Assembly (NCBI GenBank): GCA_011947345.1
Contig: JAAVTG010000545.1
Coordinates: forward strand, 310,001-374,000
Direction of reading: 5' to 3'
DNA from: Phytophthora quininea
Taxonomy: Eukaryota; Oomycota; Peronosporomycetes; Peronosporales; Peronosporaceae
DNA: 64,000 nt
The first letter of the stretch is position 1. Each line of letters starts with the position of its first letter. Below the pieces are notes generated by a model, which had not been told where the DNA came from, ran no database searches, and saw only the letters and a program-made list of their open reading frames with translations. The position numbers and the translations under genes were made by a program. This document shows positions 31,190 through 40,328 of this stretch, in pieces.

Positions 31190-32529
31190 CCAAAACGACT
31201 TGCTATGTGTGGCGCTGCTGTTCTGCGCCATTTTTGCCGCGGAATCCATGAGCTACTGCTCCATCTTCGCAGCCACAAGGCCGCTCCTTGCCGCCATCGG
31301 CATGTACTTTATCTCATCCTGCAATCCCCACGCAAGGTATCAACTCTACCGATAAGTAGGCTGGGATATCTTTGCGGGTAAATTGCTTTGTATTTTGCAG
31401 CGTTGCTGTGAGCAAGGCGCTGACGGTGGCACCTGCCAACGCGCTGGTTTTCAGCGACCTCGCTACAATCTCCTGGGCATTCTGTACTCGCCCCGAGAGG
31501 CTCAGATGCAGGTCGACAACGCCATCAAGACCTTCGGAACAATTCTGTAAGGTACAGGCACAGCAATCATCAATTCACTCATCCAACTCCAGCGCATCGA
31601 CCCCGCTCGGTACGCTTCTATTCATTACGACCATGTACCTGCTCGTCGGGATCATCACGTACTACCAATTCGGCTACACTGATTCGGACACGTTGCTGGA
31701 TCAATTGCTACAGACAAGCTCAGCGAGAAAGCTAGCCGCTTTTCTCAATGAACGCGCGCTGCAAATGCAATCGGCGGTTGTGTACGCGTGGCTTTCGGTT
31801 TGATCGCCAGCTTCACTCGGAGGAGGTGCCGCTGACTGGAAAGAAGAGTTGCTGCCGTACAAAATCCGTCGTCTTCGAGGTTGTTCACAGTCGGTGTCCC
31901 CGGAGGAGTGGGTGTTGGTGGGTGAAGCTACCAACAGCAGCAGAGCAGCGACAATGAGCTTGCTTAGTCCAGTTGCGGCAGACTTGGCAGCTTTGATCGA
32001 CAGGGACTGTTACAGAACACCGTGGACAGCGTATTTGCCGAGAATGTAGCGCTCCATGTCGAATAGCGTCGAGTTGAGCAGCGACGGGAACGCGATCGTG
32101 ACGTGAAGCAGAACGGTGACAGTGTGGTCACAGGCCTTTCCCGCCGTCATGTTCCAGGCGTCGTTCGTGGACACTCTGAGCTTCATCGGCGCCACGGCAG
32201 CCACCGTTTCCTGCATGGTGATGCCGTGTCTGGGCTGCCTCCGAGTGCGCCCGATCGCCACCAACACGTTCAGGGGCAAATGTGATCGAACCATGTGCTA
32301 CATGATGATCGTCAGCAGCATTGTGCTGGGTAGCTACTACGCCGTCACCGTGCTGAGCGACAGTAGCCGTGATATGCAGCACTTTCATCTGCTCCAAAAC
32401 GTAGGAAGCAACGAGTTGACCGCCGCCAGCAACGCCACCCTCACGGACGAGTACCCGTACTGCCAAGAAGCCCGACGGGACGTTGTGTTGAGCGATCGAC
32501 TGTCCAAGTTCACGACGCGTTCAAAGTAG
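31190..32529 (+). pseudogene. Decayed amino acid/auxin permease-like (AAAP) transporter copy, left arm
   Basis: Membrane-protein pieces in several frames: LLAAIGMYFISSCNPHA followed by an intron-like GTATCA...TTTGCAG (about 31338-31401), ALTVAPANALVFSDLATIS, PREAQMQVDNAIKTFGTIL, STPLGTLLFITTMYLLVGII and TYYQFGYTDSDTLLDQL, a damaged middle, then FPAVMFQASFVDTLSFIGAT, SPIATN-like RPIATNTFRGKCDRTMCYMM and IVSSIVLGSYYAVTVLSDS. The order and the FGxxLFxTTMxLLVGIxTYYQFGY block resemble oomycete AAAP permeases. At least three frame changes and stops are present. The second copy is at 33797-35192. Confidence 0.6.
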
Positions 32530-32820
32530 TTCACATTGCTGCGGGGCCTCAAAGCACAAGCTTGGCGGCGTTTGTCCGCGGCACGCATCGACATTGACTA
32601 CCGCGCGGATCTGTATCTACAAGGCCATGCATGGCCGTCGGCCACGCCGCAAGACTCGTGCGCGGCATCTTTTGAATGGCTGCATCGGAGATAGCACCAA
32701 TATTTGCCGGTCGGCATGCGCCCATGTGGACTCGTACGGTTGGGTCGGTCGAAGACGCGGGGTTGGCGACGGTGCGGCGCCGTGTTCGCCGTGGTTGGAG
32801 GCGGCGTCGACGCGGGGGTA

Positions 32821-33505
32821 GCGCCCACCCCGTTTGCTACGAACGGTAGCAGCGCGTTCGGCTCCGTCTAACCGGGGTGGTTGCAAGTCTTCGGCGCTCC
32901 GATAGGAGTGTGGCAGCGGTTTTCGCCGGTATGCATACGTCTATGTGGACGCGTACGGATTTGTCGGTTGATGGCGCGATCGTGCGGTAACGGAAAGCGA
33001 TGAAAATGATTACAATGTTTTGTTCTTGCAAAAGTTTGGACACGACGGTGTCGGCAAAAACAATACTATCGATAATACTCGTGATACACTACAGATGAAT
33101 GCTTTGATGTACTATTCGCAAAGCTTCAAGTTGGAGCACCGTGATTGTTGACTTTGAGGCCACGGTCCCCGAGGGACAATAATCGAACACCCATTGCGCA
33201 TGCACACACATCAACGATGCATGTACGTGCATGCACTGCGTCAGTGCAATTTTCACACGCACTTCATTTGAATTTGGCGCGCTAAAACATGCAGTGCGCA
33301 TCACGAACCCGGCGGCAAAACGCCAGCATCCAACGGCCATCTCGCGATGCCTACAAACGGCATCGCATTGGCGGAATCTTATCGATTCCACGAGTCGTTG
33401 GTGCCATCCAACACGCCACCACAGATCGATGCAAGCAACCCCGGGTACCTCACTTCTCAATTTGCCACCGACACCTCACCCACCAACCACTCGGTGGTAA
33501 GCACT
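32821..33505. other. Spacer between inverted-repeat arms
   Basis: 685 bp without a gene. About 32925-32985 is a diverged direct repeat of the inner end of the left arm (compare GCCCATGTGGACTCGTACGG at about 32720 with TCTATGTGGACGCGTACGGA at about 32940), suggesting the arm edge derives from a short tandem-repeat tract. Confidence 0.5.
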
Positions 33506-35973
33506 ACCCCCCGCGTCGACGCCGCCTCCAACCACGGCCAACACGGCGCCGCACCGTCGCCAACCCCGCGTCTTCGACCGACCCAACCGTACGAGTCCAC
33601 ATGGGCGCATGCTGACCGGCAAATATTGGTGCTATCTCCGATGCAGCCATTCAAAAGATGCCGCGCACGAGTCTTGCGGCGTGGCCGACGGCCATGCATG
33701 GCCTTGTAGATACAGATCCGCGCGGTAGTCAATGTCGATGCGTGCCGCGGACAAACGCCGCCAAGCTTGTGCTTTGAGGCCCCGCAGCAATGTGAACTAC
33801 TTTGAACGCGTCGTGAACTTGGACAGTCGATCGCTCAACACAACGTCCCGTCGGGCTTCTTGGCAGTACGGGTACTCGTCCGTGAGGGTGGCGTTGCTGG
33901 CGGCGGTCAACTCGTTGCTTCCTACGTTTTGGAGCAGATGAAAGTGCTGCATATCACGGCTACTGTCGCTCAGCACGGTGACGGCGTAGTAGCTACCCAG
34001 CACAATGCTGCTGACGATCATCATGTAGCACATGGTTCGATCACATTTGCCCCTGAACGTGTTGGTGGCGATCGGGCGCACTCGGAGGCAGCCCAGACAC
34101 GGCATCACCATGCAGGAAACGGTGGCTGCCGTGGCGCCGATGAAGCTCAGAGTGTCCACGAACGACGCCTGGAACATGACGGCGGGAAAGGCCTGTGACC
34201 ACACTGTCACCGTTCTGCTTCACGTCACGATCGCGTTCCCGTCGCTGCTCAACTCGACGCTATTCGACATGGAGCGCTACATTCTCGGCAAATACGCTGT
34301 CCACGGTGTTCTGTAACAGTCCCTGTCGATCAAAGCTGCCAAGTCTGCCGCAACTGGACTAAGCAAGCTCATTGTCGCTGCTCTGCTGCTGTTGGTAGCT
34401 TCACCCCACCAACACCCACTCCTCCGGGGACACCGACTGTGAACAACCTCGAAGACGACGGATTTTGTACGGCAGCAACTCTTCTTTCCAGTCAGCGGCA
34501 CCTCCTCCGAGTGAAGCTGGCGATCAAACCGAAAGCCACGCGTACACAACCGCCGATTGCATTTGCAGCGCGCGCGTTCATTGAGAAAAGCGGCTAGCTT
34601 TCTCGCTGAGCTTGTCTGTAGCAATTGATCCAGCAACGTGTCCGAATCAGTGTAGCCGAATTGGTAGTACGTGATGATCCCGACGAGCAGGTACATGGTC
34701 GTAATGAATAGAAGCGTACCGAGCGGGGTCGATGCGCTGGAGTTGGATGAGTGAATTGATGATTGCTGTGCCTGTACCTTACAGAATTGTTCCGAAGGTC
34801 TTGATGGCGTTGTCGACCTGCATCTGAGCCTCTCGGGGCGAGTACAGAATGCCCAGGAGATTGTAGCGAGGTCGCTGAAAACCAGCGCGTTGGCAGGTGC
34901 CACCGTCAGCGCCTTGCTCACAGCAACGCTGCAAAATACAAAGCAATTTACCCGCAAAGATATCCCAGCCTACTTATCGGTAGAGTTGATACCTTGCGTG
35001 GGGATTGCAGGATGAGATAAAGTACATGCCGATGGCGGCAAGGAGCGGCCTTGTGGCTGCGAAGATGGAGCAGTAGCTCATGGATTCCGCGGCAAAATGG
35101 CGCAGAACAGCAGCGCCACACATAGCAAGTCGTTTTGGTCCAACATGATCGAGGGGAAGGCTGTTCGTCAAAATGATATCGCGTCTTTTCAAGGTAGTGC
35201 CACAGAGCGCTCCAGGTCACCGTACAATTCATCGTCCTATTCACTAACTTCGTTCTCTACTTCTTGACGCTGCCCAGCAGTGGAATCTCCATCTTGGGGT
35301 CTTGAAGAGGCAAGTGGTGCGTCTCCTGCACGAACCAGAGCTTGTCGAGCAGTACCGACTGCGGGTCCTTCTGTAGCTCGGCCGTCACCTCTTCGCACTT
35401 GGCACAAACCTTGTTGAGCTCCACTTCGCTGAAAACGGCAGACAGCACCTCCCGAGTGTCGAGTGGATGATGACACGCGTGTCGCTCGGCGGGGCGTAGG
35501 AGAAGGACTCCTTGGCCACGAGACGGATGTAGTCGACCGATAACTCGGGGTTCTTGTTGACACCTTGTTGGAGTAGACAACGCCGTTCTGCTCTGCCGAG
35601 AGACACTCGGACAGCATAATGATGGCGCCAGAGGAGGCCATGAGGACCATCACAGGCTGCAGTCGGAAAGGCACCATCAGTCTGCACATGGCCTGGAGCT
35701 GCTCGATGCCGTCGTCAAAGCGCAGCCAGGCGTTGGGAGCCAAGTCGTCCGGGTGATGTGAGGAACAGCACCACGTCCTGCTGGGTGACGCAGCTCACGG
35801 CGTTGTCGGTCTCCGGCTCATGACTCCGTCAGTGTAGAGCCGATCTCGTGGCAACGCTCGGTCAGTGGTTCTGCGATGGGGAGCACATGAGAGCGACGCC
35901 GTCGTTCTCGGTCGGGAACTGGTACGGCTTGGACTCGAGCGTCTTGCTGATAGTAAAATTCTCCCTGACGCGC
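33506..35973 (-). repeat. Right arm of 2.46-kb inverted repeat
   Basis: Reverse complement of 30359-32820. Length differs by a few bases. Compared with the left arm, read on the same strand, it has C4 for C5 (35878-35881 vs 30448-30452), T3 for T2 (35667-35669 vs 30661-30662), C4 for C3 (35153-35156 vs 31173-31175), T4 for T5 (35094-35097 vs 31231-31235), G4 for G3 (34404-34407 vs 31920-31922) and an extra GC unit near 34567. Confidence 0.92.
33797..35192 (-). pseudogene. Decayed AAAP-like transporter copy, right arm
   Basis: Second copy of the permease remnant at 31190-32529, on the minus strand. Same readable blocks (STPLGTLLFITTMYLLVGII, FPAVMFQASFVDTLSFIGAT, RPIATNTFRGKCDRTMCYMM) and the same frame breaks, plus homopolymer differences that move frames locally. 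Since both copies share the breaks, decay preceded the formation or homogenisation of the inverted repeat. Confidence 0.6.
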
Positions 35974-36330
35974 TTGTCGACGACGTGAGCCAGTCTGACG
36001 CTGACGATGCCAGTGTAGTCTTTCTCTCACAGAATAAGCGCAATCGCGCTCTAGATCTTGGTGTGCTAAACGAAAACTTAGTACTTGGTCAGCGCAACGA
36101 GACCCAGGCTGGCAGCTGGGTAGAAGGTCAGGTTGCTGGGCTTGATGGCGACGCCAGTGTAGTCGCCGCGGGCGTCCGTGGGGGCCATCGTGTACACTTT
36201 GACGCTGGTCTCGGCGATGATGTCAGCAGTGCCGCTGCCGATACCGAAGATTTCGCTGCAGAAGGAGCTCTGGCGACCAAGTCCTGAACGATCCCGTCCG
36301 TGATCGTGTTGTGAGGGCTTTGATACGGAG
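35257..36330 (-). pseudogene. Unidentified gene fragment, right arm plus adjacent 5' part
   Basis: Same product as 30359-31071 but with extra upstream sequence outside the arm: FCSEIFGIGSGTADIIAET, VYTMAPTDARGDYTGVAIKP, SNLTFYPAASLGLVALTKY, then a stop/possible intron near 36070-36090, KDYTGIVSVRLAHVVDKRVR, ENFTISKTLESKPYQFPTEN and on to GSVKK (TAG at 35259-35257). The duplicated-looking phrases DYTGVAIKPSNL and DYTGIVSVRLA may reflect two related domains. Several frame changes. Not recognised. Confidence 0.5.
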
Positions 36331-36663
36331 AGAAGCAGTGTAGTCTTGACGACCGGACAAGGCAGTGCGCCATCATGGCTGCTATGATGGCGGCCGATCC
36401 CCTTGAGCTGTGCATATAACCGCGAAGAAGCCGGATAAGTCGTCCGATCAAGCAGCTAATCTTTACCAGAGACTGGCGCTAAAGTGATCGTGTCATCACA
36501 GTTGTGTGTGGTCCACAGCACTGCGAGGTGACAATACATGACTACAGTGCTCCTAAAGGTTTTACTTTTGTTTTTCAGAAAGTTCGACTACATTTTTGAC
36601 CAATCACAATGCTGGATTTTACTGGTGTATACTCCATTTTGCATATACCAGACCCTCAAATTC
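36331..36663. other. Right end of piggyBac-like element, no gene recognised
   Basis: AT-richer sequence leading to the 15-bp terminal repeat. One short open frame on the minus strand shows no motif. Confidence 0.4.
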
Positions 36664-36678
36664 CCGGTAGTGAAAGGG

Positions 36679-36682
36679 TTAA
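36679..36682. repeat. TTAA target duplication, right
   Basis: TTAA directly after the right terminus (GGTAGTGAAAGGG-TTAA); partner of 29669-29672. Confidence 0.8.
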
Positions 36683-36859
36683 ATTGCCGTGAATAACAAC
36701 GAGATGTCGGGATACGGCTTCGGCACCGCCAACGCGTTGCAGTGCCCGTAGCGGCAACGAAAACTCCATGTATTGGCTCTTACCGTTCCTACCACAACTT
36801 GTCACGAAAAATTACTGCACTTACTCGGTCAAGACCAACACTATCAGGTCGAAACGTGG

Positions 36860-38589
36860 TCAGTTTTCGCTCTCTGGCGATCCTGGGTATTCAAAACTGT
36901 TCTCCGGCAGCTCGTAGTTCGATTCACCCTCAATTTCGTCTTCACTGTCCTCTTTCCCACTCTCATGAAGAAAATCTTCATCCTCATTGATCTGGGTAAC
37001 TTCACCCACAGTGGAATCATCATCATAACTCTGCTGAATCGCGGAGCCATCAAACACAACTTGCGGGGTTTTGGTGATACCAGCACGGGCCGAGTAGACG
37101 AACACGAGCTTTCTCACCTTCTCCGTGCCTAGTCGGTTTCGGCGTTTCGAGTGAATGAAGGTGTGGATACTCCAACCCGCTCGGTTGCTGCTGACGATGT
37201 CAGCATTGTGAACACCCGACGCGCAATGTCAAAGAGGGCAGGCTTTGCGTAAGCTGTACGTCTTCACTCCAGGCACGCTTGCAGTTTGCAAATAGTCGTG
37301 CTTCTTCTTTCGCAGCGTTAGCCTTAGCTTCAGTGTATTGCAGTCGTTAAGCAGTGTCGAAGATCTGGTCTAGTGTATTCTCGTAATCTTTTGTCACCAT
37401 TGCATCCGGATCTTTCGATCGATCAAGCAGGAAAGCAATTCCCATGGCTTCAGTGTGCAGGTGCTCCCACTTCTTGTTAATTTCTTGCAAAATCAGCTTA
37501 GCCGTTGGTGCTAGGTACCGGGGCGCGCAGTAAATAGGATTCCTCAGCAACTCCAAAACTGTCGGTAGACCAAAGAGAGGCAGCGTCCATCTCCTTCAAA
37601 CAGCCCATTACTCTCGACGATCGGCTTCAACAAATTGGCGACTCTTTTTCCATTCTCGCAGAAGCTCTGATGTTCCACGATTGCGGCCACCTTACCGTAT
37701 TCTTTGGCCTTCTGTGACTTCTTCAGCTTCTTGACATTCGGTGTTTTGGCTCTGGACTTCCTCGAGTTCTGCTTCACCAATGTATGCGCGCCACATCCAG
37801 AACAAAACACGCCACGAGTCCTCTCCAGAATCAGCCACGCCGCCTCCATATTTCCGGCGTTGTCAGTAGTGAAGAGCACACTTTGTTCTTCCCAATCAAC
37901 TCTTCCACTTCATCAATGACTTTGCACATTTCATGCGCGATAAAGGCTCCTGTTTGAGACTGATATCCTGAGGCAATAGACTTCCAGAATATTGGCATCA
38001 TGCCGGGCGCAACGAGAACAAGATTAATGATCTTTTCGCGCCTTGGGTTCGACCATCCGTCTGTCGAAAGCCCGACGAACAGTTGGTTTTGCAGCACTTT
38101 GATCATTTTCTTCATCTCCACGTCGTATTCGGCATCCAGCAGATGGCCAGAAATTGCTTGTCGGGTTGGGAGCTTCAAGTGTGGGCGGCCTTTGGTCGTC
38201 AGATCTTTGAAGTCCTGGCGCTCCACGATGCTGAATGCGCTTCCAGAGCCGTAGATAAACTTGGCCACAAGCTCGGTGAACTCCTCTTGGGTTGGTGGGC
38301 GTTCGTTCTGGTCTTCATCGCCTTCTACTGTCGATGATGAATCGAAGCTAACTCGCGCGCGCTTGAGCTCGCGGAGCTCCTGACGCTCTTGTTTCTTGAG
38401 ACGCCGGGCTTCTCTGTCAGCGTGTGTCCACCGCTGACAATCGTTCATGATGTGTCGCTCTAGCTTTTCCGCCTTGGGTCTTCGAATCTCAGCACCGCAG
38501 CGCTTGCACGTGGCGAGTGTTAACTGCGTCTTCGCTCCCTGCCCGTGATTAAAGTGCTGCCAAGCGTCGCTGGCTGGTCGTCCCGCCAT
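36860..38589 (-). pseudogene. hAT transposase with BED zinc finger and DUF659-type domain (frameshifted)
   Basis: Starts MAGRPASDAWQHFNHGQG at 38589. A BED-type finger (CKRCGAEIRRPKAEKLERHI, MNDC) is followed by the DUF659/hAT core FVGLSTDGWSNPRREKIINL and, after a one-base shift near 37880, TTDNAGNMEAAWLILERTRG, FCSGCGAHTLVKQ. The next part (YCAPRYLAPTAKLILQEINK, AMVTKDYENTLDQIFDTA) meets a stop near 37347. The C-terminal dimerisation block can be read as LFDIARRVFTMLTSSAATER and, one base shifted, GWSIHTFIHSKRRNRL. An acidic tail ends SPESEN at 36860. At least three shifts. It encodes the cut-and-paste transposase of the surrounding hAT element. Confidence 0.8.
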
Positions 38590-38757
38590 GGCGTCCGTTG
38601 CGTGCGGATTTAAAGTTGAAGTTGTTAGGTCTGACTCGCCATAATCTATGTTTAGCGCGTGTTATTTAGTCTAGCTAGAATATTATTTGGTTTAAATCGA
38701 TTCAAATCGAATGTAAATGGGTTTGGTCCGACCAAACTTTCGCCAGCGATAACATCC
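38590..38757. other. hAT 5' end and terminal inverted repeat region
   Basis: Upstream region of the transposase, containing a short ATCGATTCAAATCGA-type palindromic tract near 38697-38712 and the terminal repeat finishing at 38760 (CATCCCTA). Confidence 0.5.
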
Positions 38758-40204
38758 CTAGTCAAGACCGATGCTGAGCAGAGCGAGTTGCTCTTCTTCT
38801 ACCTCTTGCTGCTCCTCGGTGAGCTTCTCCCAACCTCTAGACACGAGGTAGAAGTGACGCAGCAGCGACCCCATCACTTGCACGTGGTAGCGACTGTACC
38901 AGACCAACTTGAGCAGCAGCGGCTTGAGTGCTGCGGCCTGCTTGGCCTTGCGAACGACGTACCCCACTCGACACTCGGCCAGCAACTTGTTGTGGAAACG
39001 TCGGCGACGCCACACGAGCGCTCGAAGCGCTTCCTTGAAAGTCGGGTACACTCGGTGGACGAACTGGTCTCGCATTTCTCGCTCTGCAGTCAAGACGATG
39101 CGGCGGAATCGCTGCCTCCAGAGGAGGCGACGCAAAGCTTCTCGGAAGTAGGGGCGGTGTCGGTTGAGACCAAACAACATCGCCTGCGCCCGCATCTTGG
39201 AAAAGGTATCGTCTCCCCAGCCGCGCAGGTTGCGCTGCCAAATCTCCCAGTAGTAGAGCATGGTCGTGTCGAACGGGTCCACCGGCAGCAGCTTCCGCTT
39301 ATTGAGACTGCTGAGGCGCTGCTCCTCCCCCAGTCCATATCGAAGCCGCAAATGCAGCGCACGCTGTCGCACCCGTCCACCTTGACCAGCATCACTCGAC
39401 ACGAGCGGCACACGACGCAGTTGTAGTCGGTCAGTTCCTCCTCGTCTTGGGTCTCACACGTGCATGGCTTGTCGGTCTCCCACCACCGTCTTTTGCAGTT
39501 AAAGCAGACGGATACACCGCAGCACCGAGTCACTACGTGGCGTTCGATGCTGTGGTAGCTCAGCAGTAGCGTCGCTCTTCGCTCTTCGTCCTCAATCCGC
39601 TGGAGCACCTTCTTGACGATGCAGTCCCTCTTTTCGGAAGGGAATCGCTCCGAGATGTGTCGGACGACGTCTCTAGCGTTGACAGTCTTGTCGTGCTGAG
39701 CGAATTGACTCACCACTCTTCGAAGCGCCGGGAGCTTCCGCTTGTCACTGGGCCGCAGCTTGAGCAGCTCTAGATTAGCGAGGTCAGTGGATGCGCTGGA
39801 GTAGAAGACTGGGAGCTGCGTATAGCTAGAATTGTGGCAGTTTGGGCACGTGAGCGAGCATGCCGCCTCGCAGAGCTCTGTGTACCTGACAGCGATCTTG
39901 GAGATGACCTCGTCCAACGTTGCGTAGCGAGTCCAGCGCTGCTTGTTGGCTGGCACTAGACAAATGGGGCAGCGGATTTTGGGCAGCGCCCCGTGTAAGG
40001 GACTTCCATGGACACTTGCATATACTTGACCAGACATTGAGTGCAGATGACTGCAGGACAGGCGTCCGAGCAGAACTGGGTGACGACGTGGTTATCGTTG
40101 TCTTTGTGGCTCTCTTCCAGGCAGATCTGGCAGGTTGCTGATTTCGGTGCAGTGGTGGTGATGGAGGAACCTGCTCGTGCATACAGGACGGCGTTGGGCG
40201 GCAT
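38758..40204 (-). CDS. RBR-type (RING-IBR-RING-like) zinc-binding protein, stop codon supplied by the hAT element
   Basis: Possible RBR ubiquitin ligase. Starts MPPNAVLYARAGSSITTTAP at 40204. RING1 is CQICLEES...CSDACPAVICTQCLVKYM. A one-base shift at TGCCCAAAATCC (about 39978; one C missing) is needed to continue PKIRCPICLVPANKQ. A middle Cys/His region follows (CPNC, RCCGVSVCFNCKRRWW), then the last finger NCVVCRSCRVMLVKVDGC and RCICGFDMDW. A second shift in the G run near 39334 leads to a basic, helical C-terminus (MLYYWEIWQRNLRGWGDDTF, LLRHFYLVSRGWEKLTEEQQ) ending LLSIGLD. Codons GGT CTT GAC are followed by TAG, whose bases are the transposon terminus. Across the insertion the original next codon is TAA (29598-29596). 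The protein end is therefore unchanged. Confidence 0.75.
38761..38768. repeat. hAT target-site duplication, right copy (GTCAAGAC)
   Basis: Second copy of the 8-bp duplication; on the minus strand it is the end of the RBR reading frame, GT CTT GAC. Confidence 0.9.
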
Positions 40205-40328
40205 ATTTGTTGCTGGAAGGGCGCAAAAGGAGAAGTGGAGAGGTACAATACTTGTCTTGCTTTGAACCCGACCATCACTCACACTTGACCCAGTTGAAGT
40301 GTCTGATAAAAGCCTGCTCGCTACGGTA

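Larger units (their letters stand above)
30359..32820 (+). repeat. Left arm of 2.46-kb inverted repeat
   Basis: Reverse-complementary to 33506-35973 with very high identity. The outer boundary lies at TCAGGGAGAATTTTACTATC, the inner boundary after GTCGACGCGGGGG. A 685-bp spacer separates the arms. Differences are few substitutions (for example ATCAGG versus ATCAGC near the outer edge) and several homopolymer-length changes. The arm carries two broken gene copies. Confidence 0.92.
29673..36678. mobile_element. piggyBac-like TTAA element (7,006 bp) nested in the hAT transposon
   Basis: Flanked by TTAA on both sides and ending in a perfect 15-bp inverted repeat CCCTTTCACTACCGG (29673-29687 and, on the other strand, 36664-36678). 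TTAA duplication and a CCC-starting terminus are the hallmarks of the piggyBac superfamily. No DDE transposase was recognised inside; instead it holds a zinc-binding-like ORF at the left end, a large inverted repeat (30359-32820 / 33506-35973), and broken gene fragments. It is therefore a non-autonomous, cargo-carrying element. The classification rests on ends and target site only. Confidence 0.75.
29607..38760 (-). mobile_element. hAT-superfamily DNA transposon, 9.15 kb including a nested 7.0-kb insertion
   Basis: Bounded by the 8-bp duplication GTCAAGAC. The ends are imperfect inverted repeats: left TAGTGATGTTTTGTC, right (read inward) TAGGGATGTTATCGC; both also carry GCTGGCGA a little further in. 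A BED zinc finger/DUF659/hAT transposase lies on the minus strand at 36860-38589. Removing the nested TTAA-flanked element (29673-36682 including one TTAA) leaves about 2.14 kb, a reasonable size for a simple hAT element. The insertion point is the last codons of the RBR gene. The transposase is frameshifted, so the element is probably immobile unless those shifts are sequence errors. Confidence 0.85.

Noticed and set aside
29607..36678. LTR retrotransposon or simple MITE pair
   Set aside because: No direct long terminal repeats, gag/pol motifs or primer site; the ends fit hAT and TTAA-type DNA elements.
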